From Pedobacter glucosidilyticus DSM 23534 (GTDB lineage: Bacteria; Bacteroidota; Bacteroidia; Sphingobacteriales; Sphingobacteriaceae): 63,992 nt of DNA. The position numbers were made by a program, and so were the translations under genes. This document shows, piece by piece, positions 1-7,610 of this stretch. Numbering within the stretch: the stretch's first letter is position 1; each line of letters opens with the position of its first letter. Location of the stretch: contig NZ_AULF01000030.1 in assembly GCF_000425145.1 (NCBI RefSeq), positions 1 through 63,992 of the forward strand, read 5' to 3'. The notes below the pieces were generated by a model. It saw only the letters and a program-made list of their open reading frames with translations, was not told the origin of the DNA and made no database searches.

Positions 1-126
1 TTCCCGATAGGAGGATGTGAATGTTCGGAAATTACGTACGGGCTGTTCTTCTACAGAAACAAAAACTTTCTCGCTGCCGATATCTATACCAGCGCTGTTT
101 GGATAGATTTTACTTAAACTACTCAT
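1..126 (-). CDS. IS110-family recombinase/transposase, N-terminal fragment (runs off window)
   Basis: Only the first 42 codons are present: the ATG is at 126 and the frame stays open to base 1. The peptide carries an AGIDIGS motif at residues 12-18 with a likely catalytic Asp15, followed by a VFVSVEE strand. This is the start of the RuvC-like DEDD domain of IS110-family recombinases, which move circular intermediates without classical terminal inverted repeats. The serine-containing C-terminal domain would lie outside the window, so intactness cannot be judged. The non-coding stretch upstream of the gene (higher coordinates) would be one end of the element. Family assignment is by motif recognition. 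Confidence 0.75.
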   Translation of the reverse strand, partial: MSSLSKIYPNSAGIDIGSEKVFVSVEEQPVRNFRTFTSSYRE

Positions 127-320
127 ACAAATAAGCGGCCTTTTTAAAAACCTTGAGCCTAGGGCATCTTAAAAAAGGATATTGCTACCATGCGGGATAT
201 CATAAGATTCACCAATATTGTTTAATATCATGCCCTAAAACAAAGCTCAACAACAGGCTATAGCACTATTAGAACGACTGTTATGCTGCTCTTGGTTTTT
301 TGCCGCTGCAAAGTTAACGT
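127..320 (-). ncRNA. Non-coding end of the IS110 element, candidate bridge RNA region
   Basis: This stretch lies directly upstream of the recombinase gene and has no open frame. It can fold: TAGGGCAT at 160-167 pairs perfectly with ATGCCCTA at 230-237 and encloses a small stem, ATATT 215-219 with AATAT 224-228. Further short pairings are possible in 245-310. In the IS110 group the left non-coding end encodes a structured bridge RNA that specifies target and donor. Position, size and foldability fit, but no consensus was compared, and both the transcript and the element boundary are inference. Confidence 0.3.
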
Positions 321-366
321 CATTTCATATTGATTTATATGAAATATATTAGACCTCAAGATGACG
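321..366. repeat. Imperfect direct repeat, copy 1 (internal palindrome)
   Basis: The sequence from CATTTCATATTGATTT to GATGACG recurs with a few changes at 600-643. This copy contains a perfect 7-bp inverted repeat, TTCATAT 324-330 and ATATGAA 337-343, so it can form a hairpin. It sits where the IS110 non-coding end may stop. It may be a dispersed repeat of the host that served as an insertion target, or part of the element. Confidence 0.5.
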
Positions 367-436
367 TTTTTTTCCAGATATTAAAAATTAGGCATTTGCG
401 CTCATGGCTCTCCGGCCTTATAGCAGGCCAGGCCTA

Positions 437-461
437 GTTACTTTTTTCCGCAAAAAGTAAC
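437..461. repeat. Palindromic repeat (10-bp arms)
   Basis: GTTACTTTTT at 437-446 pairs perfectly with AAAAAGTAAC at 452-461 around a 5-base loop. The core resembles palindromic units that I recall as widespread between genes in Bacteroidota. On either strand the arm ends in a run of T or A, so it could also terminate transcription. Confidence 0.5.
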
Positions 462-599
462 CAAAAACTCTCCGCTACGCCGCTTGCTTCTTAAGGTTCT
501 GCGAAGGCTAGTTCTGTAGATACCGCAACCGCCAAGGCGGAATTGGGCGTAAACGGTGGGTATTGCTGGGGGCTTTATTATCAAAATACCCGAACACCT

Positions 600-643
600 C
601 ATTTCCATATTGATTTTATAAAATATATTAATCTCAGGTTACG
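600..643. repeat. Imperfect direct repeat, copy 2
   Basis: This is the second copy of the sequence at 321-366. It keeps the CATTT-CATATTGATTT start and a CTCAGGTTACG end matching CTCAAGATGACG, but the internal palindrome is weakened. The copies are about 280 bases apart. Confidence 0.45.
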
Positions 644-835
644 ATTAAAGGACGGTCTATGAAGATTTGGAGAAGTCCAATAAATCTTGGTGTAGAAGCT
701 TTAATAAATCACAGCCAAGCAATCCGCAGAAGTGGTAGGCAATTTAATTAGCTTCTACCTTTCACACGGCTTGGATTGAGCTCATTAAGGTTTTTTGAGG
801 CTTATCGAACAAATATTCATCAGCCTTGAATTTTG

Positions 836-859
836 CTTCTTTTTTTCAAGAAAAAGAAG
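836..859. repeat. Palindromic repeat (9-bp arms)
   Basis: CTTCTTTTT at 836-844 pairs with AAAAAGAAG at 851-859 around a short loop. It is similar in design to the hairpin at 437-461. It lies about 100 bases past the end of the ECF sigma gene at 964 and, read on the - strand, could end that transcript. Confidence 0.45.
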
Positions 860-963
860 AAGGCCATTGCCTGGCTAAGGCAGGAAAGCCATTGAGCGTA
901 ATGGCAAAATTCACATTAGTTTATTTATCGGTTTAAATAACAGCTTCCTCTAAAAATTTATTT

Positions 964-1503
964 TTACCCCACTTTCTGCCTCAAATAAGAAAATGCTTTT
1001 GTAATATGTGCTTCCACGCACTTTAAAGAAACATCTAAATGCGCTGCTATTTGCTTGTTCGAAAATCCATCCTCTTTGCTTAACAAAAATGTTTGCTTGC
1101 ATTTGGGTGGTAAATTTTCAATTTCCCGCTTAACCAGGTATAATAATCTTTCTGAATGGCTTTCTTCTTCTTCTTGTACAGTAGTAGCTAAAGCATCAAA
1201 ATATATTTTATCTAAAGCTAATGCCGATTTTCTTTTTCGGTACTGATCAATAAACTCGTAATATACGCATCGGTATAAATAGCTGTTCACTATAAAATCA
1301 TCTTTAAGCTTGTGTCTTTGATTCCAAAACTTCATATATACATTTTGTACAATGTCTTCAGATAACTCTCTATTCTTTGTTAAATTCAACACGTACCTTA
1401 AAAGCTTTTTACGGTAGGTTTCTACCAAATAAGCATAAGCTTTCGGCTCAGACTTTTTTAAAGATTGTATTAATTCTTTGTCATTTGTAAATTTTGTATC
1501 CAT
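964..1503 (-). CDS. RNA polymerase ECF-type sigma factor
   Basis: This 179-residue protein has the two-domain layout of an ECF sigma factor. Region 2 (about residues 25-95) includes the LSEDIVQNVYMKFW segment that binds core polymerase. Region 4 (about 125-176) is a helix-turn-helix with the FSNKQIAAHLDVSLKCVEAHITKA pattern, split here by its turn. It resembles the FecI-like group that works with FecR anti-sigma proteins and SusC receptors. No fecR follows it; downstream is only the repeat-rich region. It is not a close paralogue of the sigma genes at 1730-2305 and 15630-16184. Its target is unknown. Confidence 0.88.
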   Translation of the reverse strand: MDTKFTNDKELIQSLKKSEPKAYAYLVETYRKKLLRYVLNLTKNRELSEDIVQNVYMKFWNQRHKLKDDFIVNSYLYRCVYYEFIDQYRKRKSALALDKIYFDALATTVQEEEESHSERLLYLVKREIENLPPKCKQTFLLSKEDGFSNKQIAAHLDVSLKCVEAHITKAFSYLRQKVG

Positions 1504-1636
1504 ATCAAGTCATAAATGGTTTTATTGAATTTATTTGAGAGACATTAAGACATTAGATATTTTAAAGGATAAAATTATTGTTGTATGATGTACTTACAGC
1601 CAACGAGACTTTAGTATGACCATAATTAAGTTTATA

Positions 1637-1700
1637 AAACATGGTTTTCGCTTATACATGGATACGACAGGAAAAGAGAGGCATAGGGTACCATTATTTA
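1637..1700 (-). pseudogene. Faint relic of a sigma-fecR intergenic segment
   Basis: Downstream of the ECF sigma gene at 1730-2305 is a stretch with a TTATAC...GACA...AGGGTACC...AAAAAATA order. The same order is seen just upstream of the intact fecR (13690-13746) and in the relic at 15541-15600. No fecR coding sequence follows it here. I infer that this sigma gene once had a fecR partner that was deleted. The match is short and diverged, so it is less sure than the 15237-15600 relic. Confidence 0.35.
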
Positions 1701-1729
1701 AAAAATAATTAAAACCCGCCGTGAATTGG

Positions 1730-2305
1730 TTAAAAAAGGTTGGTATATAACCTGGTTATTATCAGTATAAGAGGGCCTAAGTCTTTTCTAAGCAGTTCTT
1801 TTAAAACTTTCATGGCTTTTACCATGTTTTTCTTTACGGCACTTTGGGTGATACCTAATACTTTAGCAGCTTCCCGGTATGTCTTCCCCTCTACCCTGCA
1901 AAGTTTAAAAACAGCTCCGTTTTGGGTAGTGAGTTTCTCTAGGTAATAATTAAATAGCTTTTGATATTCCAGATCAGTAATATCCTCTTCTATTGACCTT
2001 TGCAGATTATCATATTCCCGGTAAAGAGTTTCTCTTAATTGCTCCTCTTTACTTAATTTTCTTAAATAATTGAGGGCTCTATTTTTTGCAGATGTAAATA
2101 AATAGGCTTCTATATTATTTATAGTAATTTCCTGATTTTCTCTTTCTACTAAGTTTAAAAACAAATCCTGAGTAATATCTTCTGCTACATCTGTTAATTT
2201 TACATAGCTTGTTATGAAACCTAAAATTGCCTGATAGTAATCCTTGTATAGATCCTGGAAATCTTGCCTGATATCAGATAGTTGAAGTGTTAAGCTTTCA
2301 TCCAT
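1730..2305 (-). CDS. RNA polymerase ECF-type sigma factor (paralogue of 15630-16184)
   Basis: This 191-residue ECF sigma factor has region 2 at about 20-90, with VAEDITQDLFLNLVE and the highly conserved AYLFTSAKNRALNYL block, and region 4 at about 125-175, with YREAAKVLGITQSAVKKNMVKAMK split by the turn. It is clearly collinear with the sigma factor at 15630-16184 over nearly its whole length, with about 60 percent identity by eye. The two paralogues bracket the glycerophosphodiester locus. This copy has lost any fecR partner and may act on the fecR-susC system in trans. That link is inference. Confidence 0.88.
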   Translation of the reverse strand: MDESLTLQLSDIRQDFQDLYKDYYQAILGFITSYVKLTDVAEDITQDLFLNLVERENQEITINNIEAYLFTSAKNRALNYLRKLSKEEQLRETLYREYDNLQRSIEEDITDLEYQKLFNYYLEKLTTQNGAVFKLCRVEGKTYREAAKVLGITQSAVKKNMVKAMKVLKELLRKDLGPLILIITRLYTNLF

Positions 2306-2661
2306 AATTCCTACAATTTTACTATAGAAATTGTAAAATAGCAGGCACTAATAATTCTAATATGGTATGTTTTGATTCCAATTATTGAATATCTATATCA
2401 GAAACAATTACTTAGGCATACCTTAATTGAGTAGTATAAGCACCAATGCTTTGCTTACATTATTGGGCCCTCAAATAAAAAATTTTTAAAAACGTTAAGC
2501 TGCATAGCTTTAAGTGTTTGGTAATAACTAAAAATTTATCATTATTGATACTTAATTTTCATCCCTATAATTAACAACTTGAATTAATGAGTCATTTAGT
2601 TTAGATAAATAATTTATCTTGAAAGAGACTTTGTTGTAAAGATGGTGTTATGCTATTTTAA
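2306..2661. other. Gene-free spacer between porin and sigma genes
   Basis: About 355 bases of AT-rich sequence without a credible open frame. A weak hairpin, TTAAGCT around 2494 with AGCTTTAA near 2507, is the only structure seen. It should hold the 3' end of the porin transcript and the promoter of the sigma gene's neighbours on the - strand; no clear -7 element was identified. Confidence 0.4.
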
Positions 2662-3855
2662 TTATATGCCTAACTCTATCTGAAATACAGCACCCCAAAA
2701 GTTTCTGTCATTTTGTAAACTGTAATCTCCATCAATGGTATTATAACTGATGTTTAACTGCGCCTTTACACGATGACCACGTAGATATTTTGTTAACCCC
2801 AGTTCTATAACTTCTTTACGATCCTCTAAAAGGGACAATCTTTCTGACGGATTTAAAATAGAATAACGAATAGCTGTTTCTATATCATTCTTAAAAATGT
2901 AAGACGCTTGCTGATTAATTCCCTCCCCCTCATAAGCATAGCTTAAATCTCCTGTATTATCATAGGTAAACGGATCATCTGTTTTCCGACTAATATACTC
3001 CATAGCATAGGCAAAACCTTGATATTTGACTATAGCATCTGCTATAAAAGTACTCATATCTACACCCGAATACAGATCTCTTCCTAACTGCCCACCTGTA
3101 TTAGTTGTTGATTTGTTAAAAGAATATCCGGCAGCTAAACTCAATTTTATTTTTTCTTCTCTTTCCAGATCTCCCTCAGAATAATCGCCTCCATTGGTAA
3201 AATTACCAAATGGCAACCATTCTGCCCTAGTTGTATAAGCTAAGCCTTTGTCTGTAGTATTTACTGATCTTCCTTCCCCGGTAGATACAGCTCCTTTAAG
3301 GTGATACACTGTTTGCCCTATTTTGTTGCTATAATATGCTTTTAAGCCAAAATCTCTGTCTAAGGTTAAAGCAGCATTTACGATAGATCGTTCTGCAAAT
3401 TGTAATTGCCCCGATGAATTAACGCGTTGCCTATTACCAGGTAATTTATTTTGACCAAATGCGACATAAAAATTATCACTAAAATTATAAAAGATAACAG
3501 CATCTCTTACAATATTGGCAACACCTGTGTTTTCAAAATCTTGATCTCCTTTTGAAAAAGATAATTGAACGCTGTAACCCAACTTTTCTCCTAAAATATA
3601 ACCATCGCCACGTAAACGCAACCTTCTTACTCGGGCATCCCATTCGTTAATACCAAATTTATCAGCAGAAACAGTAGAAAAACCAACCCGGTTTTGCATC
3701 CTAAAACGAAAATTCATGTAAAAAAGAGAGTCTTTTGATTGATACTGAATACCCTCAAATTCTACAGGGCGTTCGTCGCTCTCGGTTTGAGACTTGCATG
3801 TTAAAACTATTGCAAAATTTAAAAGGAATACAAAAAATAATGATTTGTTGAACAT
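2662..3855 (-). CDS. Outer-membrane porin, phosphate-selective OprO/OprP-like
   Basis: The 397-residue protein begins with an export signal (about residues 1-22) and continues as alternating amphipathic strands ending in EL GI-type hydrophobic residues, as in a beta-barrel. The N-terminal mature part (YMNFRFRMQNRVGFS, with DARVRRLRLRGDGYI) is typical of the Bacteroidota branch of the phosphate-selective porin O/P family. Such porins admit phosphate or polyphosphate, but specificity cannot be read from sequence. It is the last gene of the glycerophosphodiester cluster, 138 bases after the GlpT-like gene, which favours a phosphorus or organophosphate role. The Cys before the presumed cleavage site is odd but does not make a good lipobox. 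Confidence 0.8.
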   Translation of the reverse strand: MFNKSLFFVFLLNFAIVLTCKSQTESDERPVEFEGIQYQSKDSLFYMNFRFRMQNRVGFSTVSADKFGINEWDARVRRLRLRGDGYILGEKLGYSVQLSFSKGDQDFENTGVANIVRDAVIFYNFSDNFYVAFGQNKLPGNRQRVNSSGQLQFAERSIVNAALTLDRDFGLKAYYSNKIGQTVYHLKGAVSTGEGRSVNTTDKGLAYTTRAEWLPFGNFTNGGDYSEGDLEREEKIKLSLAAGYSFNKSTTNTGGQLGRDLYSGVDMSTFIADAIVKYQGFAYAMEYISRKTDDPFTYDNTGDLSYAYEGEGINQQASYIFKNDIETAIRYSILNPSERLSLLEDRKEVIELGLTKYLRGHRVKAQLNISYNTIDGDYSLQNDRNFWGAVFQIELGI

Positions 3856-3993
3856 AGTATATGATTAAAACTTGATTAAAAAAACTTCTGAACAATGAAA
3901 TAAAGGATGATTCAAAACTTGACTATCAAAATTTTTTAAACAATGTTTATGGATTATAATTTTTTAAGTATTAAAGTATCTCCTATATGATTA

Positions 3994-5319
3994 CTATTTC
4001 TCACTTACTTTAACATTCCAGATGAACAAGCATAACACAAAGGATAAGACTGCAGAACCTATCCAAAACAACATTAGACCATTAAAATCATAGACAACTT
4101 TACCATTTACCAAATGCTTTCCCTGTTCTATCAGTATGCCGCTTGTAATGTCTTGCAAGCCAGCACCTAAATAACTTGCTATACCTACTACACCTATAGC
4201 TGCTCCGCTTACACTTTTTGGAACAATATCTACAGCCATTAAGCCGGCTAGGTAGCAGATAAGTACACCAATAGAAAATCCAAAAACAATCATGGCCGCA
4301 ACCTCAGCCCACTCATATCCTGCTGGTAACCATAAAAATGTGGCTAAGGATGCGGCGTTTAATACACCAAACAAAAGTGCTGGGGCGTTTCGTTTTCCTT
4401 TAAAAACTTTATCACTTAACCAGCCGGAGAAAATATTACCAAAAATTCCACTGATAGAACTCACAGAAATGATAGAACTTGCTACCAGCTCGTTATACTG
4501 CCTATGTTCTTGAAGAAAAAATATACCCCAACTGGTTACTGCATAACGCCCAACATACATAAAAGCACTAGAAAAGGCCAAAACCCAAATAGCTGGATTT
4601 TTTAATACCGATAATTGCATAAACCCAATTTCTTTTTTGGCAACGGGTACAATAATAGGGGCTAAACCCTTAGATTCAGGACTGTCATGTAAAAAAAGTA
4701 AAATAAGTACAACACCTAGAAAGCCTGCTCCGGCAGCACTAATAAAGCCCCATTGCCACCCTAAATAGGAAACTACTAAAGCGGTAAATACATAAGTAAA
4801 AGCTTCACCTATATTATGGCTAGCACTGAAAAAACCATAATAAGTCCCTCGCTCTTTATTATTAAACCATCTGGATAATGAAACTATAGAAGGTGGTGCG
4901 CCCATACTTTGAAACCAACCATTTAATGCCCATAGTACAGCAAAAAATATAAAGCTATCAACAAAGCCTAAGCTAAAGTTGATGATTGCAGAAATGAATA
5001 ATCCAAAAGCCATAAAGGTTTTGATATTACTTCTATCCACTAAAAAACCATTTACAAACTTACCTACTGCATAAGCTACAAACAGGGCCGAACCTATAAT
5101 GCCTAGTTGTGTTTCAGTAAGGATCTGATGATCTACCAAAGGTTTTTTCATCACATTAAGGCTTAAACGGCAAACATAATACAAGCCGTAACCAAAAGTA
5201 GCTGAAAGGAATACCTGTGTTCTTATTTTTTTGTATCGTTTATCTACCTCCGATTTATCCATAGTAGGGTCAAGACCTAGCTTTGGAGCAGGAGCAAAAA
5301 AGTTGAATAACTTATGCAT
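3994..5319 (-). CDS. Organophosphate:phosphate antiporter, GlpT/UhpC-like (MFS)
   Basis: This 441-residue protein has about twelve membrane segments and belongs to the OPA branch of the major facilitator superfamily. Two arginines match the phosphate-coordinating pair of E. coli GlpT (Arg45 and Arg269): Arg51 in YYVCRLSLNV and Arg258 in YVGRYAVTSWG. In E. coli these bind the phosphate of glycerol-3-phosphate exchanged for inorganic phosphate. Two glycerophosphodiester phosphodiesterase genes lie just upstream, so glycerol-3-phosphate is the likely substrate. A sugar-phosphate transporter or UhpC-like sensor is possible, but no uhpAB partner is present. The spacer to the upstream gene is 154 bases, enough for an internal promoter. 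Confidence 0.82.
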   Translation of the reverse strand: MHKLFNFFAPAPKLGLDPTMDKSEVDKRYKKIRTQVFLSATFGYGLYYVCRLSLNVMKKPLVDHQILTETQLGIIGSALFVAYAVGKFVNGFLVDRSNIKTFMAFGLFISAIINFSLGFVDSFIFFAVLWALNGWFQSMGAPPSIVSLSRWFNNKERGTYYGFFSASHNIGEAFTYVFTALVVSYLGWQWGFISAAGAGFLGVVLILLFLHDSPESKGLAPIIVPVAKKEIGFMQLSVLKNPAIWVLAFSSAFMYVGRYAVTSWGIFFLQEHRQYNELVASSIISVSSISGIFGNIFSGWLSDKVFKGKRNAPALLFGVLNAASLATFLWLPAGYEWAEVAAMIVFGFSIGVLICYLAGLMAVDIVPKSVSGAAIGVVGIASYLGAGLQDITSGILIEQGKHLVNGKVVYDFNGLMLFWIGSAVLSFVLCLFIWNVKVSEK

Positions 5320-5473
5320 TAAAGATTAATATTAAAATGAATAACAGATAATTAATAGAAAAATGTTATGCCCAAGCCATACGTTACCAGCTTAAAATAA
5401 CAGGCTTGAGCTAACACAACCAACTATTAATATGATTAACAGCAATTAGTTAAATAAGTAAACAGTAATAATT

Positions 5474-6361
5474 TTACTTGTTTATTTTCTTTAAATACTG
5501 TTTTAACTCTATAGGTCTATCACTTTGAATGATATTTGCCCCCTTAGCAACTAACCAGCCCCAAGTTTCATCAGGCTTGTTTTCTTCTACAGCAATATCA
5601 TCATCGTGTCCTCCACAGTGTTCTGGCCATAAAGAGTTAAACCAAATCGGATGTCTTTTTTTAAACTCTGGTACTTTTGAAAGCAGAGGAGAAGTATCAT
5701 TATCGAATATGATTTGGATAATTGTCCTTTTACGGTTTTTATAAGTATCAATAATCTTTTCAGCCTCTGGGTTCTTAGGGTTTATAATCAGTTGTAAGGT
5801 AAGTTCCTCTGGAATATTTTGATGTTTAATTAACAAACTATCATAAGGAAGTCCATAAATATTATAGATGGTTTGTTCCAACATCTTCTGCTTTTTTAGC
5901 TCAAGGATAACCTCATCAAAATATTCATAACCCTTATCAATATCGATAATAATTTTATCCTTTGCAGTAACTAACATTTCTTCCAATGTTGGGATAATAT
6001 GTCTTGTAGGATGCCCCGTTCCACTTAGTAAATAGAATTTACGTATCTCCTCTAAGGTAAAATCTTGTGGTTTACCCTTTCCATTAGTAGTTCTATTAAT
6101 GGTCTTATCATGCATGATGATAAGCTTACCATCTTTAGTTTTTGCTAAGTCAAATTCAGCAACATCAATATCTCTATCAATACAATTTTTTAAGCTCTGT
6201 ACGGAGTTTTCTGGAGAGTTTCTCCAATCACCTCGATGAGCTGCAACTAATACTTTTTCAGTTTTCTTTCTAAAAATTTCGTTCAATTTTTCTTGAGGTG
6301 TTTGTGCGTTTACCCCCAATTGTATAAATAGGAGAAGAGCAACCCATATATTTTTCTTCAT
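5474..6361 (-). CDS. Glycerophosphodiester phosphodiesterase, exported
   Basis: It hydrolyses glycerophosphodiesters to glycerol-3-phosphate and an alcohol. The start at 6361 is chosen because it opens a clean signal peptide (MKKNIWVALLLF to NAQ, cleavage near residue 20); the longer frame to 6403 would run into the end of the upstream gene. The GDPD barrel spans about residues 35-295. It has the paired His-Arg of AAHRGDW (His42, Arg43), the SPENS Glu51-Asn52, the AEFDLAKT metal-binding pair and the MHD catalytic His. Export implies action in the periplasm or at the surface, upstream of the GlpT-like transporter. It is a paralogue of the neighbouring gene but lacks its PKD domain. Confidence 0.9.
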   Translation of the reverse strand: MKKNIWVALLLFIQLGVNAQTPQEKLNEIFRKKTEKVLVAAHRGDWRNSPENSVQSLKNCIDRDIDVAEFDLAKTKDGKLIIMHDKTINRTTNGKGKPQDFTLEEIRKFYLLSGTGHPTRHIIPTLEEMLVTAKDKIIIDIDKGYEYFDEVILELKKQKMLEQTIYNIYGLPYDSLLIKHQNIPEELTLQLIINPKNPEAEKIIDTYKNRKRTIIQIIFDNDTSPLLSKVPEFKKRHPIWFNSLWPEHCGGHDDDIAVEENKPDETWGWLVAKGANIIQSDRPIELKQYLKKINK

Positions 6362-6390
6362 AATTCTTATTAAAAGTTGTGTGCAATAAC

Positions 6391-7569
6391 TCATGGTAAC
6401 CAAATGTTTTTAGCTTGTAGATAGGAGATGATTTCTAAAGGATAATCTGATTGAATGAGTGAAATTTGATTATCTAATAATCTGTCTACCACAGTATCAG
6501 AACCTTGTATAGGTGGAGATGTAGGGCTATTTACATAGGCATTTGCCCATAATTTTATACCATTGTTAGTTGGCCAATTAGTAAAGCTAGGAGATAAGGT
6601 ACCAGATGACATGTGCCAAATAGCTGCTTTAGGGTTCATATTAAAAGCATTATTATAATCTGTTATTGACCCCGCACCTAACAATACAATTACTTCACTA
6701 TCCATTTCTAATAAAGCTTTTGCTACTTGTGGCGATTCTGTGTAAATCATCACCATATTAACCATATTTAAAGCGGCAACAGTATTGTAAATTCTATTGT
6801 AGTATTCCATGGAAGTATCCCATGATGCATCTATATCTACATAAATCTTTCCTTTGGCTGCTTCTAACGACTCTTTTAGGGTTGGTATTACATAATTAGT
6901 TGGTGTACCCTTAAATAATAATTTCAGTTGTCTTAGTTCTGAAAATGTTCTTTGAGAAACATTATAATTGGCATTAGCTGTTCTTGCTGTGGTTGCATCA
7001 TGCATCAATATCAACTCTTTATCTAATGTAAGCCTGACATCTAATTCAACAATATTAATTTGATTTAAAATAGCATCATTGATAGCTTCAATAGAATTCT
7101 CCGGAAAGTTTTTATGATAAGCCCGGTGTGCAGCTATCATAACTTTTGGATATAATTGAGCGATTTTCTCTTTCAAACCTATGAGGTTTCCATAATTAGG
7201 TGCTGTTGCGTTTTTTACTAATATTCTTTTAGAAAAAGTTGCCGTTTTTCCAGAATTATTTTTTACGGTCAGCTTTACTAAATAGCTACCTGCAAGAGAA
7301 AAACTATGATTTACTGTTTTCTCTGTTTTTATTGGAGAACCATCTGCAAAATCCCATTCCCAAGATACTATATTACTTTCTGTATCGGTTGTGCTACCTA
7401 TAAACGTAACCGAACTATTTACTGTGGTCTGGTTTACACTGATAGAAAAGCTTGCATCAATTTCAGCAACAGGAGGAGTAATAACTCCACCATCATCTGA
7501 TTTTGAGCATTGCACAAAGGCAATGCTCAAAAAAATAAGGTATAATCTTATGAAAAGTGAGTTTTTCAT
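6391..7569 (-). CDS. Lipoprotein glycerophosphodiester phosphodiesterase with PKD domain
   Basis: The 392-residue product starts with a lipoprotein signal (lipobox Cys at residue 21 in AFVQCSKSDDGG). A PKD-type immunoglobulin-like domain follows at about 38-120 (WEWDFADGSP is its hallmark), then a GDPD barrel at about 130-390. The barrel keeps the HR pair in AAHRAYH, the PENS Glu-Asn, ELDVRLT and the LMHD His. The usual Gly after HR is Ala, which probably alters the active-site loop. The SKSDDGG stretch after the Cys resembles surface-export signals of Bacteroidota lipoproteins, so it may be displayed outside. It lies 41 bases after susD and 29 before the second GDPD, consistent with one operon. 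Confidence 0.88.
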   Translation of the reverse strand: MKNSLFIRLYLIFLSIAFVQCSKSDDGGVITPPVAEIDASFSISVNQTTVNSSVTFIGSTTDTESNIVSWEWDFADGSPIKTEKTVNHSFSLAGSYLVKLTVKNNSGKTATFSKRILVKNATAPNYGNLIGLKEKIAQLYPKVMIAAHRAYHKNFPENSIEAINDAILNQINIVELDVRLTLDKELILMHDATTARTANANYNVSQRTFSELRQLKLLFKGTPTNYVIPTLKESLEAAKGKIYVDIDASWDTSMEYYNRIYNTVAALNMVNMVMIYTESPQVAKALLEMDSEVIVLLGAGSITDYNNAFNMNPKAAIWHMSSGTLSPSFTNWPTNNGIKLWANAYVNSPTSPPIQGSDTVVDRLLDNQISLIQSDYPLEIISYLQAKNIWLP

Positions 7570-7610
7570 ATTCCAAACTTCAAAAATCTTTATTTAAATA
7601 AAATTTGACA

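Larger units (their letters stand above)
367..963. other. Gene-free, repeat-rich intergenic region
   Basis: No convincing open frame is seen across about 600 bases. The stretch is locally richer in G+C than its surroundings and contains two strong hairpins (437-461 and 836-859), one copy of a direct repeat (600-643), and loose inverted repeats around 705-775 (GCCAAGC and GCTTGG) and 862-912 (repeated GCCATT with AATGGC). It looks like an array of dispersed palindromic repeats beside a mobile element. Confidence 0.5.

Noticed and set aside
367-963. Possible tRNA or other RNA gene in the GC-richer stretch
   Set aside because: No cloverleaf or TΨC-like GTTCGA motif could be found. The structures present are simple repeated hairpins.
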